A DNA stretch of 64,000 nucleotides from Aequorivita sp. UBA3180 (GTDB lineage: Bacteria; Bacteroidota; Bacteroidia; Flavobacteriales; Flavobacteriaceae), in NCBI GenBank assembly GCA_002364215.1, contig DEXQ01000018.1, positions 330,834 through 394,833 on the forward strand. The letters run 5' to 3'. This document shows positions 1 through 8,933 of this stretch, in pieces. Position numbers and translations under genes: made by a program. Position 1 is the first letter of the stretch; every line of letters begins with the position of its first letter. The notes beneath the pieces were generated by a model. The model searched no databases, was not told where the DNA came from, and was given only the letters and a program-made list of their open reading frames with translations.

Positions 1-1016
1 CAGAAGAATTGATTAAAAAATCATATAATGTTTCTGCCAGAAACAAGGATATTTATCTGCGTAGCCTTGCCCATAATTATATATCTCAGCATCGCTTTAA
101 GGAAGCACAGGTACTATTGGATAGTGCATATACCTATCCTGATAATAAAAAAGAAACAGAAATGATGCTTTTTGACGTGGCGATGGAATTGGGCAATTAT
201 GAAAGCGCTGATACACTGCTTGGAAAAATTAAAAACCCAAAAGATTTCAATTATTTAATTCGCTTAGCAAAATGGAGCGACCACAATGGTAATCTCGATG
301 CGGCAATTAAATATCTGGAACAAGCCAAACAAATTGCCGAAGAACGTGACAATTCAGGTTTAAAATCGTGGATATACAGTAATCTGGGTGATTTTTATGG
401 CCACGCCGGCCGCCTTAAGGATTCTTATAATAGTTACTTAAAAACATTGGAACTTGAGCCGGACAACCATTATGTAAAAAAGCAATTAGCTTGGATGGTT
501 TATTCTGCTGAAAAAAATACAGAAGAAGCCAATAGAATTTTAGATTCTATTATGGTCAACCATAAAGCACCAGATTACCATCTTTTAAAAGCTGAAATAG
601 CAGCTTACAATGAAAATATTTCCGAAGAAGAAAAACAATATGAGTTGTTTTTAAAAAAAGTGGAAAACCCTTATTACGGAGCAATGTACAATACGTATTT
701 AATTTATCTATACGCTGAAAACAATCCAGAAAAAGCATTGAAGTTGGCTGCAATGGAAATTAACAATCGTGCTACTCCCGAAACCTATCAATTGTTGGCG
801 TATGCACAATTAAAAGTGGGCCATAAAGAAGCTGCCTTAAAAACAATAGAGGAGTATGTAGCAGGCAAAACAGAAGAGCCTAAGGCTCTTTTTCATTCGG
901 CATTGGTTTATAAGGCTAATGGCATGGATAAGAAAGTTGCTATTTTAAAAGAAGAACTTTTAGGTGCGGGTTATGAATTAGGCCCAGTAAAAGCTAAAGA
1001 AATCGAAAAATTATAA
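1..1016 (+). CDS. TPR-repeat protein, 5' end outside the window
   Basis: The frame is open from the first base, so the true start lies upstream. The TTG at position 9 is only the first possible start codon in the window, and the two codons before it read Glu-Glu in the same frame. The visible part is about 337 residues of helical, tetratricopeptide-like repeats: alternating short helices rich in Ala, Leu, Tyr and Glu, with a typical repeat near residues 115-150 that has the spacing of Asn-Leu-Gly-Asp and Leu-Glu-Leu-Glu-Pro. Such repeats scaffold protein-protein contacts. No catalytic motif is seen. The protein ends in Glu-Lys-Leu and is followed by two hairpins. Its specific role is unknown. 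Confidence 0.75.
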   Translation, partial: EELIKKSYNVSARNKDIYLRSLAHNYISQHRFKEAQVLLDSAYTYPDNKKETEMMLFDVAMELGNYESADTLLGKIKNPKDFNYLIRLAKWSDHNGNLDAAIKYLEQAKQIAEERDNSGLKSWIYSNLGDFYGHAGRLKDSYNSYLKTLELEPDNHYVKKQLAWMVYSAEKNTEEANRILDSIMVNHKAPDYHLLKAEIAAYNENISEEEKQYELFLKKVENPYYGAMYNTYLIYLYAENNPEKALKLAAMEINNRATPETYQLLAYAQLKVGHKEAALKTIEEYVAGKTEEPKALFHSALVYKANGMDKKVAILKEELLGAGYELGPVKAKEIEKL

Positions 1017-1095
1017 TTATTTGAAAACCAAACCCTGCCATTTTACGTAAATATGGTTGAGGTTGGTTATCTATCAAGAAATTGATAGATTTTAC

Positions 1096-1116
1096 AAAAC
1101 CGGTTGATCCGGTTTT
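1096..1116 (+). terminator. Hairpin after the TPR gene
   Basis: An 8-bp perfect inverted repeat (AAAACCGG / CCGGTTTT) with a 5-nt loop is followed 7 nt later by a run of T. It fits a rho-independent terminator for the TPR gene and is the first of two hairpins in the 1017-1219 gap. Confidence 0.5.
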
Positions 1117-1136
1117 CAGAGTTTTTTTGTTAGTTG

Positions 1137-1165
1137 AAGCGTCCGCCATTGGCGGACGCTTTTAT
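1137..1165 (+). terminator. Strong intrinsic terminator
   Basis: An 11-bp stem (AAGCGTCCGCC / GGCGGACGCTT) with a 3-nt loop runs directly into TTTTATTTTAT on the plus strand. The T-run is only on the plus side, so it serves the TPR gene rather than the convergent anti-sigma gene. Confidence 0.75.
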
Positions 1166-1219
1166 TTTATGCACAAAAAAAATCTGGAAGTAGCCCAGAT
1201 TTTATGATTAATCTTTTTC

Positions 1220-2014
1220 TTAAATACTTATCACACCTAAGGTGTAAAGCTGGGACATGGTTGGCATTTCACTTCCGCCCTCTGGTTCTAGGGTAATCCC
1301 AAAAGCTTCAGCATCTGGGAAATTCACAAACTTAAAAATGCCTTCACCCATTTCATTTTCTGTTGAGATCAAACCCATACTTGTGGGGGTAAGCGGTTCC
1401 ATTTTAAGTGACCACACTTGATACACCTTACCTCGTGGCGGAGTAGGGAGTCCTTTGGTATCTATGTATGCAATGTTTTCCTGTTTGTTAAGATAGACCT
1501 TTGCAAATGCTTCGGGAGCAACTGCTTGGTTACCCGGAAGTGTATAAACTTGATAATCTTTTGATCTTAAAACTTCAAGAACTTCATTATTTTCAGCCAA
1601 TTCGTTTTCAGCTTTTGATTTTTCTTCACGTAAAACCGTATTCTCTGTGGTTGTTACCTGAATTGAGTTATTTAGATCATTGGTTTGTTTCAGCATCCAC
1701 ATGATTCCGCCCATAAATAGAATTGCTGCCGCCCAGCCAGTTATTGCAGGCCAGTTAATTGATCTTACTTTGCTTTCTTCAGTATTGTTGTCATTTCTTA
1801 TAGCATTCAATATAGCGGTCCAGCTCATTGCTTGAACTGGTGGTGCTACGGTCTCTGCCAGATGCAATAAAGATTGTTCGATAAGTTCTACTTCGTGTCT
1901 TACTTCGGGAAAATCCTGAATTGCCTTTTGTACTTCCAAGACTTCATCTTCAGCTAAGGCACCGCAGACGTAGAGTTCTAAATTTCCTGATGCTATTAAT
2001 TCTTCGGGGTTCAT
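1220..2014 (-). CDS. Anti-sigma factor, RskA-like, membrane anchored
   Basis: This 264-aa protein is predicted to bind and inhibit the ECF sigma factor encoded just upstream. The N-terminal ~70 residues form the cytoplasmic zinc-less anti-sigma region (LYVCGALAEDE motif). One membrane helix lies at about residues 88-107, followed by a Glu/Asn-rich coiled coil at 110-150 and an RskA C-terminal-type periplasmic domain at 155-264 (WSLKMEPLTP, TLEPEGGS). In this family release of sigma usually follows regulated proteolysis or redox change. The start codon lies 6 nt after the sigma stop codon, so the two are co-transcribed and probably co-translated. The signal sensed is unknown. Confidence 0.85.
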   Translation of the reverse strand: MNPEELIASGNLELYVCGALAEDEVLEVQKAIQDFPEVRHEVELIEQSLLHLAETVAPPVQAMSWTAILNAIRNDNNTEESKVRSINWPAITGWAAAILFMGGIMWMLKQTNDLNNSIQVTTTENTVLREEKSKAENELAENNEVLEVLRSKDYQVYTLPGNQAVAPEAFAKVYLNKQENIAYIDTKGLPTPPRGKVYQVWSLKMEPLTPTSMGLISTENEMGEGIFKFVNFPDAEAFGITLEPEGGSEMPTMSQLYTLGVISI

Positions 2015-2020
2015 AATATT

Positions 2021-2554
2021 TTATCCTAAAACCATTACCCGCAATTCATTGATACAGGTTCGGTTTCGTGTTTTTAATGTTCCTAATGGTATTTCCAATG
2101 TTTTTGAAGCTTCCGCTTGTGTAAATCCTTTAAAATATAAAAGGTCTATTATTTTTATACATGCAGGCTTGAGCGCGTCAACAAATTTTTTAATGCCAAT
2201 TGTATTTGTTTTTCTGTTTAAGCTATCGGAGGATGATAATATATCTACGAAATTTGTCGTACTTAGGTTTTTTCGGGAGTTTTTAAATGCTTTTGATCGG
2301 GTTTCATCAATTGCCGTGTTCCGTGCAATGTTTAGAAGCCATGTGAAAAACCGGCCTTTATTTACAGAATATGAACTGGCGTTGTTCCATACTTTAATGA
2401 AGACATCCTGCAAAAGTTCTTCAGCTGTTTCTTCATCTAATACAATACTGTATATTATTCCGTAAATGGCTTCGCTATACATAGTATATAATCGGGAGAA
2501 AGCTTTCTCGTTCCCGTTTTGCATCTCTATAATGAGATCATTGGGTTGCTCCAT
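2021..2554 (-). CDS. ECF-type RNA polymerase sigma factor
   Basis: This 177-aa sigma-70 family factor has region 2 near residues 15-85 (FSRLYTMYSEAIYGI; LLQDVFIKVW; FTWLLNIARNTAIDETRS) and region 4 at the C-terminus (GFTQAEASKTLEIPLGTLKTR, a helix-turn-helix for the -35 element). I chose the Met at 2554 because homologous ECF factors begin just before this point and the upstream in-frame extension to 2665 is not family-like. It forms an operon with the downstream anti-sigma gene. It is divergent from the M36 protease gene across about 210 bp and could control it, but no ECF promoter was proven. It resembles the SigK/RskA pairs. Confidence 0.88.
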   Translation of the reverse strand: MEQPNDLIIEMQNGNEKAFSRLYTMYSEAIYGIIYSIVLDEETAEELLQDVFIKVWNNASSYSVNKGRFFTWLLNIARNTAIDETRSKAFKNSRKNLSTTNFVDILSSSDSLNRKTNTIGIKKFVDALKPACIKIIDLLYFKGFTQAEASKTLEIPLGTLKTRNRTCINELRVMVLG

Positions 2555-2762
2555 GGCACATTTTTTTTTGAAAGTAAATGTAGTGAAATTATTAAGAAGA
2601 CCCTTTGTTGTTAACCTGCACCTAGAAAATTGTTTACTTGATGGATGTATTGTGTTAAATTTCAATGGAATTTTAAGAAAAAGTTGTGAAAAAATTAATT
2701 TTTAATAGCTTTACAGAACTTAACCATCTTAAGTCTAATATTAATCTAAACAAATCAAAAAA

Positions 2763-5700
2763 ATGAAAAAAGTTACCCGGAGTTTATTCCTGGCAATCTT
2801 GCTCGTCTTTTCGGGCACAATGGTTGCTCAGAATTTTTCAGGAGCAATCGACCAACAACTAAATCATTATGTAGAGCAAAATGATTTATTGCCACAGGAT
2901 GCACAGTGGCAAGTAACGAGCGAAACCCAAAGTAGAACGAGCGGTATTCAGCACGTTTACTTTAGACAGCTACTTAATGGAATTGAAATTTATGGTACTG
3001 AATCTAGTATCCATCTTGCGTCAAATGGACGTGTAATTTCAAAAGACAGTAAATTTATTAAAAACACTTCTCAAAAGCGAAAAGGTTCAAGTTCTCCTGC
3101 ACTTACGGCTATTCAGGCTGTTCAAGCAGCAGCTGGACATTTGAATTATTCACTTACCGGTTCTCTTTCAGTATTGCAAGGGGCAGAGGGAGTTGACAGA
3201 AAAACATTATTGAGCGACGGCGGAATCTCCTTAAGTCCCATACCCGCAAGGCTGATGTATGCTATAAACGACAATAATGAGTTGGTTTTAACTTGGGATA
3301 TTTCAATTCAAGAAAAAAGTCAACAAGACTGGTGGAGTTTAAGAATTGATGCCAATACAGGCGAAATAGCTAACCAAGCCAACTGGATGGTAAGTTGTGC
3401 AATTCATCACGATCACAGCAACGACACGAAAGAAATGAATTTTAACGCAAACTTATATGACATTCCAAATTACGATGAGATTGTAGCAGATAATACTGCA
3501 GCATGTACGGAATGTTATGAAGTATTTGCATTGCCCCTTGAAAGCCCATATTACGGAGCTCGCACCATTGAGGTTCAACCTGCAAATGCTACCGCTTCAC
3601 CATACGGATGGCATGATACAAACGGCGTTGCTGGTGCTGAATATACCACAACTCGAGGAAACAATGTAAATGCATATGAAGATGGAAACAATCCGGGATA
3701 CCAGCCAAATGCTGGTGCAGATCTAGAGTTTACCGGATATCCATTCAGTCAAACATATACCAATGCAAACCAATATGAGGATTCTGCAATCACAAACCTT
3801 TTTTATATGAATAATGTTTTTCACGACATTATGTACCAATATGGATTTGATGAAATAAGCGGTAACTTTCAAGAAAACAACTACGGAAACGGAGGCGCTG
3901 GAAGTGACTCTGTAAATGCGGAAGCCCAAGATGGTTCTGGAACTTGTAACGCAAACTTCGGTACGCCTCCAGACGGTTCAAACCCAACAATGCAAATGTA
4001 CATTTGTGGTGATAAAGATGGCGATTATGACAACTTGGTAATTCTTCACGAATATGGCCATGGTATTTCAAACCGTTTAACGGGTGGCCCAGGAGCTTCT
4101 GGATGTTTACAAAATGCAGAACAAATGGGAGAAGGTTGGAGTGATTTCTTTGGTGTATTATTGACTATTGAACCAGGTGACACAGGAACCGACTCTAGAG
4201 CTGTTGGTACATATCTTTTTGGCCAAGGCCAAGGAGGTGCCGGTATTCGTGACTATCCTTACAGTACTGATATGGGTGTGAACCCACAAACGTATGATTT
4301 TATTAAGACTGCGGCCGTACCTCATGGAGTAGGTTCAGTTTGGGCTGAAATGTTATGGGAAGTAACCTGGGCATTGATAGACGAACACGGTTTTGACGCA
4401 GATATTTATAATTTTACTGGAGATGTAAGCCAAGATGCTGGTAACATTCAAGCTTTGGCTTTGGTTACTGAAGGTATGAAACTACAACCTTGTAGTCCAG
4501 GTTTTGTGGACGGTCGGGATGCAATTTTTGCCGCAGACCAAGCAATCTATGGTGGAGCGAATGAGTGCCTTCTTTGGGACGCATTTGCAAAGAGAGGTTT
4601 AGGCTACAGTGCTAGTCAAGGTTCTTCTAGTAGCAGAAGTGATGGAACACAAGCTTTTGACACTCCTTCACAAACGGCTACATTGTCAGTTCTTGAAGAA
4701 GTTTGCGCATCTTCTGACGTTCTTACTGATTTAGGTGGCGGTAGCCCAAGCGGTGGTACTTACAGTGGCCCAGGAGTAACTGATGATGGAAATGGTTCTA
4801 CCTTTACATTTGATCCTTCAGTAGCTGGTGTAGGTGTACACACCATAACTTACGATGTTCCTTCTGGACCATGCTCTGTGGCTTCTTCAGCAACTGATAC
4901 AATTGAAGTACTTGCAGTTCCGGCTGGACCGACTACTACGGGCGTAACAGACTTTTGTGTGGGAGAACCGGTAACCGTTACGGCTACTCTTAATGATCCT
5001 AGCAACGTAATTAGATGGTTTGATGCCCCAACAGGAGGAAACTTCCTTTTTGAAGGTGAATCATACACCTTTACACCTACTGGGTCTATAGACGTTTATG
5101 CACAGGAAAGTGCTCCAGGCCCATTATCACAATTGGTTATTTCAGAAATTAATTTAGAAACACCAGATAGATTTGAGATTCAAAACGTGGGTGTAGCTAA
5201 AGACTATACAGGATATAAAGTTGCCGTTAGTGATACTCCTTATGCAGATATTAACGCTGTAAACACAATTGTAAAGAACTTGAGCAGTATGGGCGCAAAT
5301 TCAGTTATGGATTGGAATGATGATAGTGGTTCTGGATACTGGGGAAATAACTTATTCTGGGATAACTCTGGAACAGGATGGATATTAATAATTGATCCAA
5401 GTGGAGAAGTAGTTGACTCTGTTTTCTGGAATTTCAGCGCTGCAGAGATTGCTGGGTTCAATGTAACCATATCAGGTTTCAATATTACCGCTGCTGACTT
5501 AGACTGGACTGGAGTAGGAGCTAATTTATCAATAGATTGTTCTTCGGGATCTTTCAGAAGAGTTGGCGATGTAAATACAGCTGCTGATTGGTCTGGAACT
5601 TGTGAAGCTGCTGATTTTGGAACACCAAACAGCGATATCAACTTAGGAACTCCAGGATGTCCTGGCGAACGTACGATAGCAGAGGTTATAGCTGAAACCG

Positions 5701-6209
5701 AAGATCCTGTTATAACTTGCCCTGCAGATGTTACTGTTGAAGTAAACCAAGGAGAGCAATTTACATTGCCAGATTATACCGGTGATGCAACTGCAACTGA
5801 TAACTGCCCAGATCCTGTAATTACGCAAGATCCTGCAGCTGGTACAATGGTTGGTCCTGGTGTTACAACAATGACAATGACTGCTACTGATGGTGCCGGT
5901 AATGAAGACACCTGTACTTTCACAGTTACTGTAGATGAAATTTTAGGACTTGGAGATAATGAATTTTATAACAATATCTTATTGTATCCAAACCCAACAA
6001 CAGGCGAACTTACCTTGTTGAATAGAACTACTACTCAGCTTAATAACGCTGTTATTACAGATGTAAAAGGTAGAGTGATTAAAACAATAGACTTAAAAGA
6101 AGCAGGAATGGAAACCAATTTCTCTTTGGAAAGTCTTGCCACAGGAATGTATTTTGTGAAAATAAATGCAGCAGATACAAGCATTGTGAAGCGTATTGTG
6201 AAACAATAA
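2763..6209 (+). CDS. Secreted M36 (fungalysin-type) metalloprotease with HYR and T9SS sorting domains
   Basis: This 1148-aa multidomain exoenzyme has a signal peptide (about 1-22, cleavage after MVAQ), a fungalysin/thermolysin-type propeptide (about 50-215), and an M36 catalytic domain with zinc motif HEYGH at 429-433 and the third ligand Glu at 457 (EGWSDF). Ig-like or cell-adhesion repeats follow (about 640-780), then a lamin-tail-like domain (LVISEINLETPDRFEI, about 790-965), a HYR domain (ITCPADVTVEV, about 983-1058) and a C-terminal type A sorting domain (LYPNPTTGELTL ... YFVKI, about 1075-1148). It is expected to be exported by Sec, moved across the outer membrane by the type IX system and act on extracellular protein. 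The catalytic residues appear intact. Confidence 0.92.
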   Translation: MKKVTRSLFLAILLVFSGTMVAQNFSGAIDQQLNHYVEQNDLLPQDAQWQVTSETQSRTSGIQHVYFRQLLNGIEIYGTESSIHLASNGRVISKDSKFIKNTSQKRKGSSSPALTAIQAVQAAAGHLNYSLTGSLSVLQGAEGVDRKTLLSDGGISLSPIPARLMYAINDNNELVLTWDISIQEKSQQDWWSLRIDANTGEIANQANWMVSCAIHHDHSNDTKEMNFNANLYDIPNYDEIVADNTAACTECYEVFALPLESPYYGARTIEVQPANATASPYGWHDTNGVAGAEYTTTRGNNVNAYEDGNNPGYQPNAGADLEFTGYPFSQTYTNANQYEDSAITNLFYMNNVFHDIMYQYGFDEISGNFQENNYGNGGAGSDSVNAEAQDGSGTCNANFGTPPDGSNPTMQMYICGDKDGDYDNLVILHEYGHGISNRLTGGPGASGCLQNAEQMGEGWSDFFGVLLTIEPGDTGTDSRAVGTYLFGQGQGGAGIRDYPYSTDMGVNPQTYDFIKTAAVPHGVGSVWAEMLWEVTWALIDEHGFDADIYNFTGDVSQDAGNIQALALVTEGMKLQPCSPGFVDGRDAIFAADQAIYGGANECLLWDAFAKRGLGYSASQGSSSSRSDGTQAFDTPSQTATLSVLEEVCASSDVLTDLGGGSPSGGTYSGPGVTDDGNGSTFTFDPSVAGVGVHTITYDVPSGPCSVASSATDTIEVLAVPAGPTTTGVTDFCVGEPVTVTATLNDPSNVIRWFDAPTGGNFLFEGESYTFTPTGSIDVYAQESAPGPLSQLVISEINLETPDRFEIQNVGVAKDYTGYKVAVSDTPYADINAVNTIVKNLSSMGANSVMDWNDDSGSGYWGNNLFWDNSGTGWILIIDPSGEVVDSVFWNFSAAEIAGFNVTISGFNITAADLDWTGVGANLSIDCSSGSFRRVGDVNTAADWSGTCEAADFGTPNSDINLGTPGCPGERTIAEVIAETEDPVITCPADVTVEVNQGEQFTLPDYTGDATATDNCPDPVITQDPAAGTMVGPGVTTMTMTATDGAGNEDTCTFTVTVDEILGLGDNEFYNNILLYPNPTTGELTLLNRTTTQLNNAVITDVKGRVIKTIDLKEAGMETNFSLESLATGMYFVKINAADTSIVKRIVKQ

Positions 6210-6233
6210 TTCCTGGTTAATAAATTTTGAGAG

Positions 6234-6265
6234 CCCGCGTCAATTTGTTTGACGCGGGTTTTTTT
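6234..6265 (+). terminator. Intrinsic terminator of the M36 gene
   Basis: A 10-bp perfect stem (CCCGCGTCAA / TTGACGCGGG) with a 5-nt loop is followed by seven T, 24 nt after the protease stop codon. Confidence 0.85.
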
Positions 6266-6293
6266 ACATCCCACTTTTCAATAACTTTGGCAG

Positions 6294-6836
6294 ATGAAAA
6301 AAATTTTATTCTTTGCCGGAAGTAACAGTAGTAAATCCATTAACCATAAACTCGTCAGTTTTGCCGCCACGCAAGTTGCGGAACATAAGGTTGAAGTAAT
6401 TACATTAACAGACTATAAACTCCCCATGTTTGGTGAGGATATAGAGAATGAAAAAGGCTATTCTGTGGAATTAAGAATGCTGTATAATAAAATCAAGGAA
6501 GCCGATGCGGTAGTTATTTCCGTTAATGAGCATAACAGAACTGTTTCGGCATATTTTAAAAATACAATTGATTGGCTTTCACGTTTGGATCGAAATTTTC
6601 TAAAGGATAAAAAGGTTTTGTTGATGAGTACTTCCAACGGAAAACGCGGCGCTGCTTCTGCTTTGGAATACACAAAGAATGTACTTCCCAGATTTGGAGC
6701 CACCATTATTGAAAGCTTTAGTTTTCCTTTGTATTCGAAAAACTTTTCGGAAGAAACCAATTCAATTTCCAACGAAGTTTTATTACTTGGTTTTACGGAT
6801 GTTCTTCAAAATTTCGTGCATCAAATTGAACAATAA
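6294..6836 (+). CDS. NAD(P)H-dependent FMN reductase family flavoprotein
   Basis: This 180-aa flavodoxin-fold protein starts MKKILFFAGSNSSKSINHKL, whose GSNSSKS segment matches the FMN-phosphate loop of NADPH-dependent FMN reductases. A second flavin-contact loop is seen around STSNGKRGAASAL (about residues 102-114). The family reduces FMN, quinones, azo compounds or metals with NAD(P)H in the cytoplasm; the substrate here cannot be read from sequence. The usual PEYN sequence is replaced by VNEHNRTVSAYFKN, which may alter the active site. The stop codon overlaps the next start (TAATG), so it is translationally coupled to pabB. A role linked to chorismate metabolism is not evident. Confidence 0.82.
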   Translation: MKKILFFAGSNSSKSINHKLVSFAATQVAEHKVEVITLTDYKLPMFGEDIENEKGYSVELRMLYNKIKEADAVVISVNEHNRTVSAYFKNTIDWLSRLDRNFLKDKKVLLMSTSNGKRGAASALEYTKNVLPRFGATIIESFSFPLYSKNFSEETNSISNEVLLLGFTDVLQNFVHQIEQ

Positions 6837-8137
6837 TGCGCACCGTAAAGAAATATCCCTTTTCTTTAACTGAAGATTCTAAAACCAAACTGCTCCAATG
6901 GGCGCAACAGTTTGATGAGGTTGTTTGGATGGACAGCAACAATTATTCACAAAAACATGAAACCTATCAGGCAATTCTGGCAGTCGATGCTTTTACCTCC
7001 ATAAAAACTGATGCCTACACTGCTTTTGATAAATTAAAGGATTATCAAACCACTACGGCAGACTGGATTTTTGGATATCTTACCTACGATCTTAAAAACG
7101 ATGTGGAAAAGCTGAATTCCAATAATTTTGATGGCTTAGGTTTTCCCGACCTTTATTTTTTTCAACCAAAAAAAATCTTTCTTTTTTCCGAAGATAATGT
7201 TGAATTGCATTATTTGAATATGGTTGCCGATGAAATGGATAATGATTTCCAAACCATTTCTAAAATTAATCAGCACCCCAAAGAATCTGCCCCAAAGCAA
7301 AATATAAAAATAAACATCCGGACCTCTAAAGACAGCTACTTTCAGAAAGTGGAAGAGGTGCTTGAACACATAAAACGGGGAGATATATATGAAGTGAACA
7401 TATGTCAGGAATTTTATTCCGAAGATACTGAAATCAATCCGTTGGAAGCGTTTATTCAGCTTAATAGAATTTCAAAACCTCCCTTTTCGGTTTTTTTAAA
7501 GCTGAACGATATTTTTGCGCTTTCAGCTTCGCCCGAGCGCTATTTAAAAAGAACGGGAACCACTGTTGTATCCCAGCCCATAAAAGGAACTGCAAAGCGT
7601 TTAAAAAATAAAAAGGACGATTTAAAAATGGCGCAACAATTGGCTAAAGACCCCAAAGAACGCAGTGAAAATATAATGATTACAGATTTGGTTCGCAACG
7701 ACCTTTCCCGTATTGCTGAAAAAGGGAGTGTTTCCGTTGAGGAACTTTGCACTATTTATACTTTTGAACAAGTGCACCAAATGATTTCCACGGTCACTTG
7801 TAGCGTGGCTCAAATTACGTCCAGCGTTGAGATTTTAAGAAATACCTTTCCAATGGGCAGCATGACGGGTGCGCCAAAAATTTCTGCAATGCAAATTATT
7901 GAAGAAACAGAAGACGCCAAACGTGGCTTATACAGCGGTGCTATCGGCTATTTTTCTCCTTCGGGAGATTTTGATTTTAATGTTGTCATTAGAAGTATTC
8001 TCTATAATTCTTCTACTAAATATGTAAGTTTTTCCGTTGGTGGTGCCATTACTATAAATTCCGTCCCCGAGAGAGAATACGAAGAATGTTTGTTGAAAGC
8101 AAAGGCTATGCGTGAAGTTTTGAATAGTCCTTTATGA
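6836..8137 (+). CDS. pabB: Aminodeoxychorismate synthase component I (chorismate-binding enzyme)
   Basis: This 433-aa member of the anthranilate synthase/PabB/isochorismate synthase superfamily converts chorismate plus ammonia to 4-amino-4-deoxychorismate for folate synthesis. Visible motifs are IKRGDIYEVNICQEF, SASPERYLKR, PIKGTAKR (characteristic of PabB), ENIMITDLVRNDL, TFPMGSMTGAPK and SGAIGYFSPSGDFDFNVVIR. The PIKGT lysine is the residue that forms the covalent intermediate in PabB, which favours PabB over TrpE. The length is usual. The start overlaps the preceding FMN reductase stop by one base. No pabA or pabC gene is beside it. Confidence 0.88.
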   Translation: MRTVKKYPFSLTEDSKTKLLQWAQQFDEVVWMDSNNYSQKHETYQAILAVDAFTSIKTDAYTAFDKLKDYQTTTADWIFGYLTYDLKNDVEKLNSNNFDGLGFPDLYFFQPKKIFLFSEDNVELHYLNMVADEMDNDFQTISKINQHPKESAPKQNIKINIRTSKDSYFQKVEEVLEHIKRGDIYEVNICQEFYSEDTEINPLEAFIQLNRISKPPFSVFLKLNDIFALSASPERYLKRTGTTVVSQPIKGTAKRLKNKKDDLKMAQQLAKDPKERSENIMITDLVRNDLSRIAEKGSVSVEELCTIYTFEQVHQMISTVTCSVAQITSSVEILRNTFPMGSMTGAPKISAMQIIEETEDAKRGLYSGAIGYFSPSGDFDFNVVIRSILYNSSTKYVSFSVGGAITINSVPEREYEECLLKAKAMREVLNSPL

Positions 8138-8146
8138 GTTCTAAAG

Positions 8147-8213
8147 CTTATAAAGGCTGTTTATTAGCTTTTATACTTATAAAGTATATTTATTAGTGTT
8201 TAAGCTAATAAAC
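8147..8213 (+). promoter_or_regulatory. Inverted and direct repeats upstream of the SatD-like gene
   Basis: The 103-bp gap before the SatD-like gene holds a perfect 12-bp inverted repeat, GTTTATTAGCTT (8159-8170) and AAGCTAATAAAC (8202-8213). A half-copy ATTTATTAG lies at 8188-8196, a palindrome ATACTT-ATA-AAGTAT at 8173-8187, and a direct repeat CTTATAAAG at 8147-8155 and 8176-8184. This density suggests operator sites for a dimeric DNA-binding protein. The downstream gene product carries a helix-turn-helix and is a natural candidate. The function is inferred. Confidence 0.55.
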
Positions 8214-8240
8214 TTGTATATTTGAATAAATTCTAATAAA

Positions 8241-8927
8241 ATGAACTATTCGGTAATATCTGGCGATATTGTTTCATCAACAGGTTTGCATACCCAAGAC
8301 CGCAAATTTGTGGAAGAAAATTTAAACATCTTGCTCCAAAGCTTGAAGGAGGAATTTAATGTGTATGGCCGCATTATAAAAGGCGATTATTTGGAGTGTG
8401 TGGTTCCGAATGCCCCAGAAGGACTGCAAGTGGCCTTGGCCATAAAAAGCTTTGTAAAGGCAATTCCCATTAAAATGAAGGCTTACACAAGTGAAGACAA
8501 CAGGATAAAACAATTCAAAACCCACGGAATAAGACTTGCTATTGGTTATGGCGAACTGAGCCGTTACAAACCCGAAGAAGGCGTTATAGATGGTGAGGCC
8601 ATTTACCTATCGGGTCGCGAAATAAGTGGCGAAACAACTTACAATAAAGAACGCATTGTTATAAAAAACACCTTGTTTTTTGCGTCAAAAAACGAAAATT
8701 TAAATAAAAATTTCCAACCTTTACTTGCCTTGCTGGATGTTCTTTTGAGCAAAGCAACCTCACGGCAATGCGAAGTTTTGTATTTTAAATTAATGAACAA
8801 TCAAGAAGATGAAATAGCCAAGCGTCTTGGCATAGGGCAATCTGCCGTAAACCAGCACTCTACCAGCGTAGGCTGGAACGCCATTGATGAAGCGGTAAAC
8901 TATTTTAAAATGGTGATTTCAAAATAG
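8241..8927 (+). CDS. SatD-like family protein with C-terminal helix-turn-helix
   Basis: This 228-aa protein begins NYSVISGDIVSSTGL, the signature start of SatD-family proteins. It has a central domain resembling nucleotidyl-cyclase/regulatory folds (IIKGDYLECVVPNA; HGIRLAIGYGE; GEAIYLSGREIS) and a C-terminal helix-turn-helix at about 172-215 (EDEIAKRLGIGQSAVNQHS). SatD proteins are poorly characterised. The HTH implies DNA binding, and the repeats just upstream suggest autoregulation. The next gene (DUF3307) starts 6 nt downstream, a recurrent pairing in Bacteroidota. No catalytic residues can be assigned with confidence. Confidence 0.75.
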   Translation: MNYSVISGDIVSSTGLHTQDRKFVEENLNILLQSLKEEFNVYGRIIKGDYLECVVPNAPEGLQVALAIKSFVKAIPIKMKAYTSEDNRIKQFKTHGIRLAIGYGELSRYKPEEGVIDGEAIYLSGREISGETTYNKERIVIKNTLFFASKNENLNKNFQPLLALLDVLLSKATSRQCEVLYFKLMNNQEDEIAKRLGIGQSAVNQHSTSVGWNAIDEAVNYFKMVISK

Positions 8928-8933
8928 AAGTTT

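Noticed and set aside
9..11. TTG as start of the TPR protein
   Set aside because: The frame is open to base 1 and reads conserved-like codons, so the gene is truncated by the window.
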